NCBI GenBank assembly: GCA_946478935.1 | Contig: CAMLEL010000015.1 | Coordinates: 1 to 15,220, forward strand | Reading direction: 5' to 3' | Length of the DNA: 15,220 bases | From: an uncultured Armatimonadota bacterium | Lineage (GTDB): Bacteria; Armatimonadota; Fimbriimonadia; Fimbriimonadales; Fimbriimonadaceae | In this document: in pieces, positions 7,082-14,241 of the stretch | Layout: each line of letters starts with the position of its first letter | How positions within the stretch are numbered: position 1 is the stretch's first letter | Made by a program: the position numbers and the translations under genes | Notes under the pieces: model-generated | The model's input: the letters and a program-made list of their open reading frames with translations, nothing else | Databases searched by the model: none | Told to the model about the DNA's origin: nothing

Positions 7082-8388
7082 GTTCGGGGAAGGATCAGTG
7101 CCGGACGTTCAACCGCCTTCTGAGAGAATTTGATTCCCGCGAGCGTTGCCATTTGGGCGGAATCTGCGCTGGACTCGGACGGCGCATGAATTCTAAACAG
7201 TGGTTGTCCTTCCTCTACGCGACTTCCCACGGCCGCCAACAATTCGATCCCAACAGAATGATCGATGACATCTGACTTGGTTCTTCGACCGCCACCAAGA
7301 TCGATGACAGCCTCGCCAACATTTAGCGCAGAAACCTCGCTGATCCAGCCAGCCTCCCCGCGATGCTTGACCAAACGCAAGATTGGCGACTTCGGTAGAT
7401 CGTCCTGCTCCCAGATCGGAGATCCGCCCTGAGCCAAGATCCATTCTTGGAACTTGGCGAGAGCCCTCTGAGAATCAAGGCTCTCTTCCGCCATTGCCAG
7501 CCCATCTTCAATGCTCATGACTTTGGAGCATGCAAGCAAGGTCTCCGCAGCAAAGTACTGACAGAGTTCGCGAAATCGGAGCGAGGGTTCAGAAAGAGGT
7601 GTGCCCTGCAGGACCTGCATGGCTTCCCGCACCTCCAGAGCGTTGCCCACTGCCGATCCAAGCGGCTGCCCCATGTCGGAGATGGATGCCGTAATGGAAA
7701 GCCCTAGAATCCGACCGGTCGCCTCCAACGAATCAGCAAGGTCATTTGCCTCCTCAATTGTCGACATAAAGGCGCCTGAGCCGCACTTGACATCCAAGAC
7801 GATCGTTTCAGCTCCACCCGCGATCTTCTTGCTCAAGATGCTGCTCACAATCAATGGGATCGATCCAACTGTCGCCGTCACGTCCCGGAGAGCATATAGA
7901 GCCTTGTCGGCGGGGGCAAGATCGGGAGACTGACCCGTGAGCGCGAGGCCGATTCGCGCAGCCTGAGTCTTCATATCTTCAGCAGTAAGGTCTAGACGAA
8001 AGCCAGGAATGGACGAAAGCTTGTCGACCGTGCCGCCCGTGATGCCGAGCCCGCGCCCGCTCATTTTGACAACCGTGAGTCCACAGGCCGCCAGTATTGG
8101 CAGCAGAACAAGCGTCGTTTTGTCTCCAACCCCTCCTGTGCTGTGCTTGTCGACCCAAGGTTTGGGAAGCCCCGTCAGGTCGATTCGAGTTCCGCTTTCG
8201 GCCATGGCTTTCGTCAGCCAGGCTGTTTCTTGCTCATTCAGAGGATTCAGGTAAGCGGCCATCAACCAGGCGCTCAGCTGATAATCCGGGATTGAACCAT
8301 CAGCGGCGCCCCTTGCGATGTATTGCAGATCATCGACGGTGTTTTCCTTGCCGTCTCGCTTCCTGGCAATGATGTCGACGACCTTCAA
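7078..8388 (-). CDS. pdp: Pyrimidine-nucleoside (thymidine) phosphorylase
   Basis: A 436-residue cytoplasmic enzyme of nucleoside salvage that reversibly cleaves pyrimidine (deoxy)nucleosides with phosphate to the base and (deoxy)ribose-1-phosphate. The N-terminus MKVVDIIARKRDGKE aligns with Bacillus Pdp, supporting TTG at 8388. That TTG overlaps the upstream rnhC TGA in TTGA, so reinitiation is likely. The phosphate-binding motif KHSTGGVGDK (81-90), the SGRGLG...GGTVDKL signature (110-123), the SKKIAGGAE stretch and VKCGSGAF are all present, along with the C-terminal beta domain. One oddity: the residue corresponding to His85 of E. coli thymidine phosphorylase (GHTGG) is Ile116. Length is normal, so I expect a functional phosphorylase, though catalysis may differ from the E. 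coli model. Deoxyribose specificity cannot be read from the sequence. Confidence 0.93.
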   Translation of the reverse strand: MKVVDIIARKRDGKENTVDDLQYIARGAADGSIPDYQLSAWLMAAYLNPLNEQETAWLTKAMAESGTRIDLTGLPKPWVDKHSTGGVGDKTTLVLLPILAACGLTVVKMSGRGLGITGGTVDKLSSIPGFRLDLTAEDMKTQAARIGLALTGQSPDLAPADKALYALRDVTATVGSIPLIVSSILSKKIAGGAETIVLDVKCGSGAFMSTIEEANDLADSLEATGRILGLSITASISDMGQPLGSAVGNALEVREAMQVLQGTPLSEPSLRFRELCQYFAAETLLACSKVMSIEDGLAMAEESLDSQRALAKFQEWILAQGGSPIWEQDDLPKSPILRLVKHRGEAGWISEVSALNVGEAVIDLGGGRRTKSDVIDHSVGIELLAAVGSRVEEGQPLFRIHAPSESSADSAQMATLAGIKFSQKAVERPALILPRT

Positions 8389-9029
8389 CGCCGTATGCCT
8401 GCCTTCTCCAGTACTTGGCCGGACGTTTTGAAGTGGAGCTTTGCTACTTGTCCGAGTTTCTCCGCCCCAAACTTCTCCACAAAGCGGACTCCCGGTTCCA
8501 CGACTGCCGATGCGCCTTTCGGTAGGGTTACGCCAAACTCGTCGCCAAGTGACTTGAGTCGGCGCAAGAACTCAGCTCGGGCTAGGATCGATGCCGCCGC
8601 CACGGCGATGTCCTGTTCCGCCCGCACGGCGGAAACAAACTCCAGCGACTTGCCTCTTTCAAATAGCGCCCGCTTGACGGCAAACCCACCTTTGGCAAAT
8701 TCATCGGAGATCACCTTTGTGGCTGGACATTGTTCCAGAACGTTTTCAATCGCTCTGGCATGGCCCCAGGCCAGAAGCGAGTTCAGGTTGTTGAACTTGG
8801 CATAAAGTTCGTTGTATTTGGACGGACCGATGGCTACGATGGCATGGGGACATACGGCCCGAATTTTTCCGGCCAATTTGGCGGCCAAAGCATCAGAGAC
8901 TTTCTTGGAGTCTTTGACGCCATCGAGCTCGGCCAAGTGTTCGGGACCCACGTAGCAAGCCGCAATTACCAACGGCCCGAAGAAGTCGCCCTTGCCGCTT
9001 TCATCCACTCCAATGTGTCCCGTTTCCAT
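8385..9029 (-). CDS. rnhC: RNase HIII, catalytic core only
   Basis: From ATG 9029 the protein has 214 residues and starts METGHIGVDESGKGDFFGPL, the RNase HIII signature (RNase HII would read DEAGRG). Catalytic acids visible are D9, E10, the Asp of ISDEF and the Asp of EQDIAVAAASIL; the DSKK segment is also conserved. It should cut the RNA strand of RNA/DNA hybrids in the cytoplasm. Typical RNase HIII has an extra N-terminal substrate-binding domain of ~80-90 residues, which is absent. The frame is open to 9170, but the extra 47 residues are Arg-rich, unlike that domain, and would overlap the divergent gene, so I prefer 9029, despite no clear ribosome site. Downstream pdp is coupled by a TTGA overlap. 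Confidence 0.87.
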   Translation of the reverse strand: METGHIGVDESGKGDFFGPLVIAACYVGPEHLAELDGVKDSKKVSDALAAKLAGKIRAVCPHAIVAIGPSKYNELYAKFNNLNSLLAWGHARAIENVLEQCPATKVISDEFAKGGFAVKRALFERGKSLEFVSAVRAEQDIAVAAASILARAEFLRRLKSLGDEFGVTLPKGASAVVEPGVRFVEKFGAEKLGQVAKLHFKTSGQVLEKAGIRR

Positions 9030-9060
9030 CCGCAAGGAAGGTACCCGTAGACGATGGGTT

Positions 9061-9089
9061 TGGACACTGCGAAGTGATTCGGATATTAG
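9061..9089 (+). promoter_or_regulatory. Possible promoter for the small membrane protein gene
   Basis: TGGACA (9061-9066, 5/6) and TATTAG (9084-9089, 4/6) are 17 nt apart, in the 132-nt gap between the divergent rnhC and membrane-protein genes. The predicted start of transcription would leave an untranslated leader of about 65 nt. Motif matching only. Confidence 0.35.
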
Positions 9090-9161
9090 GGTAGGGTCCG
9101 CTAATGGTCCATTCTTCCTGACCCAAGATCGCAAGTGCCGTTGCTTACGTCTTATAGGTGG

Positions 9162-9602
9162 ATGGTTCATGAACCTGAAAACCTCAGGGCCGAGTTAAAG
9201 CAGATTGGGCGGTTGCAATATCACCGCTTGCGGCGGGTCGCCGCGATGCTGCATTACTATCGGATCGACACGCTTACGATCGTGGAGCGCTTGGTTGAGC
9301 GGGGCTGCAGCAGAGAACTCGCAGAATGGATTGTGGAAACCGCCAGCGCAGATTCAGACTTGGCCCGAAGGATCGAGGACGCTGAAACTCCCGAGCCGAT
9401 GTCGCAGGTGCTTCTCAAAGGCCTTAATGGGGTGATCACCCTCGTGATCGTGTTTCTGGTCAGCCGCTACATCCAACTAACCGAGAGTCTGGGACTGATC
9501 TTTGTCTTTGGTCCAGTGTTGCTGATCGCATCTCTTGTGGGATCCTTGATGACCGTTCGCTCAATCGTAGAAATCAAACGGCGCTGGACTCGCCGAGACT
9601 AA
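9162..9602 (+). CDS. Small two-helix membrane protein of unknown function
   Basis: From ATG 9162 it has 146 residues; GTG 9135 in the same frame would add nine. An AGGTGG sits directly against the ATG, too close for a normal ribosome site, so the start is unsettled. The first ~85 residues are a charged, helical soluble segment (including VERLVERGCSRELAEWIVETA). Two hydrophobic helices follow (GVITLVIVFLVSRYI and FVFGPVLLIASLVGSLM), then a short basic tail KRRWTRRD that should stay cytoplasmic. I do not recognise the family. It is transcribed alone: rnhC diverges upstream and the tricorn-like gene converges downstream across a bidirectional terminator. Confidence 0.7.
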   Translation: MVHEPENLRAELKQIGRLQYHRLRRVAAMLHYYRIDTLTIVERLVERGCSRELAEWIVETASADSDLARRIEDAETPEPMSQVLLKGLNGVITLVIVFLVSRYIQLTESLGLIFVFGPVLLIASLVGSLMTVRSIVEIKRRWTRRD

Positions 9603-9605
9603 AAG

Positions 9606-9640
9606 GGCTGGGAGCTTTTCCGCTCCCAGCCAATTTCTTT
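9606..9640. terminator. Bidirectional intrinsic terminator
   Basis: A perfect 10-bp GC-rich stem (GGCTGGGAGC, 9606-9615, with GCTCCCAGCC, 9622-9631) encloses a TTTTCC loop. On the + strand it is followed by AATTTCTTTTG; on the - strand by CTTTTAGT. It lies between the convergent stops at 9602 and 9643, so it can serve both genes. Confidence 0.9.
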
Positions 9641-9642
9641 TG

Positions 9643-12600
9643 TTAACCGCCGATCCTGCCATCCTTTCCAATCTTCGGGATGTCGAACCGCTTCTTCTTC
9701 GGCGTGTACTTCTTGAGTTGCTCTAGGAGCACCTCAACCGCCTTCTCAAGCTGCGGATCGCGTCCCTGCGCGATCAGGTCGGGTCGGGCATCCACTTCGA
9801 TGTCGGGAGACACGCCCGTGTTTTCCGCGATGATCTCCATGGTGTCCCGGTTGAAGATGCTGAACTCTGGAGCGGTCACGCCGCCACCATCGACCAGCGG
9901 TGCGCCGCCGGAGATTCCGACGAGACCACCCCAAGTTCGGGTGCCGATCAGCTGACCGACTTTTTGAGTCTTGAACATCCAAGGGAAAAAGTCGCCGCCC
10001 GAACCCGCATAACCGTTGATCAACATCACTTTCGGACCTTCAATCGCAACCGCATCAAAGGCATCTTCCTTCGCATTTCGAATTTGGATTCCGGCTTTGA
10101 TCTGGCGTGCCAGGGTATCGACGAACCATGGCTGGATGTAACCGCCGCCATTCCAACGCTCATCGACGATCATCGCGTCCTTGTCAGTTTGGCTCCAGTA
10201 TCCGCGCGTAAACTCGACCGCTCCTTCGAAGGCCGTGTTCGGAACGTGCATGTATCCGATTCGTCCACCAGACATTTTCTCGACCCATTTGCGATTGGAC
10301 TCGACAAAGTCATGGTATCGAACCTGCGCTTCGTTGCCAATCGGACGAATTCTCACCTTCCGTGCACCAGAGGTCGAAGGGCTGGAGTTCACGGTAAGGA
10401 TCACCGTTTTGCCAACTCGATCGACTAGCAGAGCATTTGGATTGGTGTTCTTATCGACAGGCTTGCCGTCGATTTCGAGGAGGAAGTCACCATCGCGCAC
10501 GTCGACCCCAGGCTCGCCAAGAGGACCTCGGCGAGACTCGTCGAAGTTTGCGCCGCGGTAGATCTTCTTGAATCGGACGTTGTTGCCCACGACCTCGTAA
10601 TCTGCGCCAAGCTGACCAACAGGAATGGAGGTTCCCATGTTCCCAAAGTCACCGCCCTGGACGTAAGAGTGCCCGGTCCCCAGTTCGCCCAAGAGAAGGC
10701 CGAGAACGTAGTTCAAATCTTGTCGGGTTGATACATAGGGCAGATATTCCGCATAACGACGACCGACGGCCGTCCAATCAAGACCGACCATGTTGGGATC
10801 GTAGAAGTGGTTCTTTTCCCAACGCCATGCATCCCAGAAGATCTGAGTCCATTCCTTTCGAGGATCGATGATCGCACTGACCCCGCTCGTGTCAACGCGC
10901 CCTGTGCCAACTTGTTGATTCGGCTGGATGGGAATGATCCCGAGCGTGCCTTGAGCCGTGTAGGCCATTTTGTTGCGAGAGGCATTGATTGAAACCGGTC
11001 CGGTAATGCCAGCTATGATTGTCTGGGCCTCTCGCGATCCCATATCAATCTTCTTGAAAGCTCCGCCCTCGACGTACAGCAGCGCATTTTCCAGGCCCAA
11101 AAGTCCGGGATAGTTGCTGTTGCCCAACGGCAATACGATCGCTCGATCGGCGATGCCCTCGAAATCGATTCGGACGGTCTTGTCGGCTGCCGGCGGAGTC
11201 GCTGGCTGGCCGGCTGGCTCCTCATCTCCCTTTGAGATATAGGGGTTGGCGGTCTCTTTTGAGAGTGGAATTGCATATAGCCGCTGAGCGTTTTGCACCT
11301 TGAGGCTGAATTCGTAATCGCCAAAGGAGGGCGTGAACGTCCGCCGAGAAACAAAGTAGAGCCACTTCCCGCCGGTGTCGAAACTCACGGCCGAATCGTC
11401 GTAGTATCCGTCTGTCACGGCCGTCGACTTGCCCGTCGCAATTTCGTACAGGTAGATTTGCCCGAAGCCATTCTTGGCTTGATCAATGTATGCAATCCAC
11501 TTTGAATCGGGGGCAAAGTCGAATGAGCTGCCACCCCCGAACTGGCCATAGCGCGATTTGAAGACTTGAGAAACCTTCTTGGTGGCTACGTCGAGCACGT
11601 AGAGTTCATTGGTTTCAGTTGGAATCGCCAAGAGCTTGCCATCAGGACTCCACTCGAGTCCGTTGGGAACGATATCTACACTCGTGATTTGAGTGGGCTG
11701 TCCGCCCATTTGAGGCTGAGTGTAGACCTCATAGCGGCCAGATGCGTCGCTTACGTACGCGATCGTCTTGCCGTCCGGCGACCAAGATGGGAAGCGTTCA
11801 CGGCTTGCCTGAGTGCCGGTAAAGTTCCGCGTCTCGCCGGATTTGGCGGGAAGGCTGAAGAGTTCGCCTCGTGCTTCCACCGCGATTCGGTTGCCGCTGG
11901 GTGACAAGGTGATAGAACTGATTTCGCTTCCCAAGCGCTTTAGGTATGGACGCGCCGTCACGTGATCACTTCTCAGGAGCGGGTTGAGCTTTTCAACGCG
12001 ACCGCCATCCAGCGTGTAGGTCCACAGATACCCGTCTCGTTCGTAGACGATTTTCTTGCCATCGGTCTGTGGCCACTTGATATCCGCATCGTTAAAGCGG
12101 GTGAGTTGGGTCTCTTTCTTGGAGCCCAGGTCATAGCGATAAAAATTTAGGGTTCCCGCGTTCTTGTCGCTGATATAGACAACCGAGTTGCCCACGGCCA
12201 TGGGGAAGTAACTCTGTTCGCGAGCGCTCGGCAGCTCGGAATACTTGTTGGAACTGAGATCGAAGAGGGAAATCCGACCTTGAGTGCCTCCACGATATCG
12301 ACGCCAGTTAAAGGGGTAGGATCCCATCCGGTTGTAAACCAGGGTTTTGCCGTCGGGAAGGAACGATCCCTGGGTGATCTCAAGAACCTTTGTGGATTCT
12401 GCGGGGCCGCCCTCAGGGTTCAACAGCCAGAGCCGCTGCTGGTTCTGCAGAAAGTTGCCGCTGTTTGAGGCGACCATGACTTTTCCTTCTGCTGTCCAAC
12501 CGATCACGTTATCGTTGTTCGGCTCGAACGTGAGACGCCTGGGCTCACCACCGTCGATTGGAATCACATAGGCGTCTGGATTGCCATCGTAACTACCTGT

Positions 12601-12828
12601 GAACGCGATCCATTTGCCATCCGGCGAGATTCGCGAATTGGACTCAAGTCCGGGGTGCGAGGTCAGTCGGCGGGCATAGCCACCGTCGGTTTTGGCAGTC
12701 CACAGATCGCCTCCGTAGGTGAAAACAACGTTGTCTCCGTGAATGCTGGGCCACCGCATCAGCCGCATTTCCGGTGCGGGTGTTTGGCCGATCATGGCGA
12801 GCGCCAGCGAAGCAGTGCTTAAGATCAA
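9643..12828 (-). CDS. Exported tricorn-type protease (S41 family)
   Basis: A 1061-residue protein. TTG 12828 is the start because GGAGG (12839-12835) lies 6 nt before it and only this start keeps the hydrophobic signal (ILSTASLALAMIGQ). The N-terminal ~550 residues are WD/PD40-type beta-propeller repeats (SPDGKWIAF, SWSPDGKTIAYVS). Then come a helical domain, a PDZ-like region with GVDVRDGDFLLEIDG, and a peptidase S41 core. Aligned to Thermoplasma tricorn, His720, Ser943 (in GYAGSGGD) and Glu1002 (in AENTGV) match H746, S965 and E1023 at nearly the same spacing, but Ser745 is replaced by Gly719. Archaeal tricorn is cytosolic and degrades peptides released by the proteasome; the signal peptide puts this one outside the membrane, so peptide scavenging in the periplasm is the likely role. 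Confidence 0.92.
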   Translation of the reverse strand: MILSTASLALAMIGQTPAPEMRLMRWPSIHGDNVVFTYGGDLWTAKTDGGYARRLTSHPGLESNSRISPDGKWIAFTGSYDGNPDAYVIPIDGGEPRRLTFEPNNDNVIGWTAEGKVMVASNSGNFLQNQQRLWLLNPEGGPAESTKVLEITQGSFLPDGKTLVYNRMGSYPFNWRRYRGGTQGRISLFDLSSNKYSELPSAREQSYFPMAVGNSVVYISDKNAGTLNFYRYDLGSKKETQLTRFNDADIKWPQTDGKKIVYERDGYLWTYTLDGGRVEKLNPLLRSDHVTARPYLKRLGSEISSITLSPSGNRIAVEARGELFSLPAKSGETRNFTGTQASRERFPSWSPDGKTIAYVSDASGRYEVYTQPQMGGQPTQITSVDIVPNGLEWSPDGKLLAIPTETNELYVLDVATKKVSQVFKSRYGQFGGGSSFDFAPDSKWIAYIDQAKNGFGQIYLYEIATGKSTAVTDGYYDDSAVSFDTGGKWLYFVSRRTFTPSFGDYEFSLKVQNAQRLYAIPLSKETANPYISKGDEEPAGQPATPPAADKTVRIDFEGIADRAIVLPLGNSNYPGLLGLENALLYVEGGAFKKIDMGSREAQTIIAGITGPVSINASRNKMAYTAQGTLGIIPIQPNQQVGTGRVDTSGVSAIIDPRKEWTQIFWDAWRWEKNHFYDPNMVGLDWTAVGRRYAEYLPYVSTRQDLNYVLGLLLGELGTGHSYVQGGDFGNMGTSIPVGQLGADYEVVGNNVRFKKIYRGANFDESRRGPLGEPGVDVRDGDFLLEIDGKPVDKNTNPNALLVDRVGKTVILTVNSSPSTSGARKVRIRPIGNEAQVRYHDFVESNRKWVEKMSGGRIGYMHVPNTAFEGAVEFTRGYWSQTDKDAMIVDERWNGGGYIQPWFVDTLARQIKAGIQIRNAKEDAFDAVAIEGPKVMLINGYAGSGGDFFPWMFKTQKVGQLIGTRTWGGLVGISGGAPLVDGGGVTAPEFSIFNRDTMEIIAENTGVSPDIEVDARPDLIAQGRDPQLEKAVEVLLEQLKKYTPKKKRFDIPKIGKDGRIGG

Positions 12829-12923
12829 GTAATTCCTCCGTGGAATCGAATAGCGTTTAGTATGGCGTTATACGTCGAACCAAGTGGGACTGGTTTCAAG
12901 TACACTATCAAGATTCAGCCCTT

Positions 12924-13583
12924 TCAAGGCTGACTCTGACTCCATTCTTCGTAATTCACCGGCGTCCCAGTTTCGAGATAGGACTTAAGGGACGTAAGCG
13001 CCCAGTTCCAACCCATCTTCATTTCGTCCGAACCGGCCTTGTCCGCTAGCTTCTCGTGGGTAATCACGATTCCGGTCTTCGACTCGCCTTTGGAAACGAA
13101 GTCGATGGCAACCCGCGTACCCGGGCAGTGCTTCTCGTTCTCCCAGGTGAAAATCAGCCGCTTCAAGGGCACGATCCGCTTGTAGATGCCTCGATCTCCG
13201 TCGCCATTGTCGTACATCCCGCCCTCGCGAAAGTCTTGATTGGCGTTCGTCGTGAACCACTTCGAGACCTGGGCCGAATCCGCCCAGGCGTCCCAAACTC
13301 GCTGGATCGGTACATTGATCGTACGTGAGACGGTGGCCGCGAACATTCCGTCACAGCGCTGCCCGACTTCGCGAATCCCATGGTCCCGTTCATATTCCAC
13401 GGTCAATCCCTGCGCATACCAAGCATCCACTTTATGGAATTGTTGAAGGTATTCGGCCGTCGCCTTGTGCCCCTTGGTGCGGCAGTCGAATGCATCAATA
13501 ATTGAATACCAATCCTTGCGCGTCTTGCCGGTTCTCGCATGAATCGTGTCGTCCCGCGTCGTGTCCTTGGGTCGTGTTGCCAT
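12924..13583 (-). CDS. DUF4287-SRPBCC (AHSA1-like) protein
   Basis: A 219-residue protein from ATG 13583 (ATG 13628 is possible but would run into the divergent gene). Residues ~10-80 resemble DUF4287 (HARTGKTRKDWYSI, then a HKATAEYLQ helix and WYAQGLTVEYE). Residues ~85-215 form an SRPBCC fold of the AHSA1 type: SRTINVPIQRVWDAWAD opening, KWFTT, FREGGMYDNGDG, the WENEKHCPG strand and a long C-terminal helix with MGWNWALTSLKSYL. Members bind small hydrophobic ligands or act in stress responses; no enzyme activity can be assigned. An AGGAG lies just one base before the ATG, unusually close. Only 22 nt separate it from the divergent methyltransferase gene. Confidence 0.82.
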   Translation of the reverse strand: MATRPKDTTRDDTIHARTGKTRKDWYSIIDAFDCRTKGHKATAEYLQQFHKVDAWYAQGLTVEYERDHGIREVGQRCDGMFAATVSRTINVPIQRVWDAWADSAQVSKWFTTNANQDFREGGMYDNGDGDRGIYKRIVPLKRLIFTWENEKHCPGTRVAIDFVSKGESKTGIVITHEKLADKAGSDEMKMGWNWALTSLKSYLETGTPVNYEEWSQSQP

Positions 13584-13585
13584 AC

Positions 13586-13596
13586 TCCTAAGAGGA
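13586..13596. promoter_or_regulatory. Interrupted palindrome offering an AGGA on each strand
   Basis: TCCT (13586-13589) and AGGA (13593-13596) flank AAG inside the 22-nt gap between two divergent start codons. On the + strand AGAGGA sits 9 nt before ATG 13606, a good ribosome site. On the - strand AGGAG sits one base before ATG 13583, which is poorly spaced. Confidence 0.45.
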
Positions 13597-13605
13597 TAAT
13601 CCAAT

Positions 13606-14208
13606 ATGACTCTGCCCCCAAACCCCATCGGCGAATGGTCTGACTATCTGAAGGCGACGATCGAAAAGCCCCTTCATCCGCTCTTTGCAGTCTTGGAGCC
13701 GCATTTGCCCCGCGATGGCAGGGCAATCGACCTGGGGTGCGGAGTCGGGCATGCGGTGGTGTGGCTTTCGGAGAAAGGTTGGGAAGTCGAAGCCGTGGAT
13801 GGCAACCCCGACGCCTTAAAGTTCGTCGCCGGACGACTAAACGAAGAGAATCGCGACCGAGTGAAACTTGTCGAGTCGATGCTGGAAGGCGTCTCGCTGG
13901 CGCCCGCAAGTTACGACCTGGTTGTCGCTGCCTTCAGCCTGTTCTTTATCCGTTCCCGCGAGGACTTTGATCGTATTTGGCAAATGATTGGGACGTCGGT
14001 CAAACCCGGCGGACTTTTGCTGACCACTCTGATGGGCCCGCACGACGATTGGGCGGATCGTTGCATTGTCCATCATCGCGACGAGGTCGACCGATTACTC
14101 TCCGGTTGGGAAATCCTGCACCTTGAGGAAGCCGATCAAGACGGCGCGACAAGCCAGGGCACGGCCAAGCATTGGCACGTGTTTCATGTCATCGCCCTAA
14201 AGCCGTAG
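13606..14208 (+). CDS. Class I SAM-dependent methyltransferase
   Basis: A 200-residue protein with a Rossmann-type methyltransferase fold. Motif I is AIDLGCGVGHAV (near 42-53), the acidic post-I residue is in VEAVDGNPDAL, and a motif-IV-like stretch YDLVVAAFSLFFI precedes a late VKPGGLLLTTLMGP loop. These place it with the Methyltransf_11/25 type, which methylates small molecules or lipids; the substrate is unknown. The start at ATG 13606 has AGAGGA nine nt upstream. The closest homology-based names (such as tellurite-resistance TehB-like) would be guesses. It shares a divergent 22-nt start region with the SRPBCC gene, so the two may be co-regulated. Confidence 0.85.
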   Translation: MTLPPNPIGEWSDYLKATIEKPLHPLFAVLEPHLPRDGRAIDLGCGVGHAVVWLSEKGWEVEAVDGNPDALKFVAGRLNEENRDRVKLVESMLEGVSLAPASYDLVVAAFSLFFIRSREDFDRIWQMIGTSVKPGGLLLTTLMGPHDDWADRCIVHHRDEVDRLLSGWEILHLEEADQDGATSQGTAKHWHVFHVIALKP

Positions 14209-14222
14209 GAGCGACACTCCTA
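14206..14222. terminator. Possible weak hairpin terminator between convergent genes
   Basis: TAGGAG (14206-14211) and CTCCTA (14217-14222) form a perfect 6-bp stem around CGACA. The stem begins with the methyltransferase stop codon. No T-tract follows, so it would be a weak terminator. It lies in the 33-nt gap before the convergent glycosyltransferase stop at 14242. Confidence 0.35.
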
Positions 14223-14241
14223 TCGCACACAACCTCGCGAC

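Noticed and set aside
8385..9029. RNase HII instead of RNase HIII
   Set aside because: The DESGKGDFFGPL motif is HIII-type; HII proteins carry DEAGRG-type motifs.
9164..9175. Perfect 12-bp palindrome GGTTCATGAACC beside the membrane-protein start
   Set aside because: Several 12-bp palindromes are expected by chance in a window of this size, and there is no second copy.
9643..12828. TolB or dipeptidyl-peptidase IV-like protein because of the PD40 propeller repeats
   Set aside because: The C-terminal half is a PDZ-like plus S41 peptidase core with tricorn catalytic spacing; no alpha/beta-hydrolase GxSxG.
12915..12933. TCAGCC/GGCTGA hairpin as the terminator of the SRPBCC gene
   Set aside because: The stem is six pairs and includes the stop codon; the - strand sequence after it is not T-rich.
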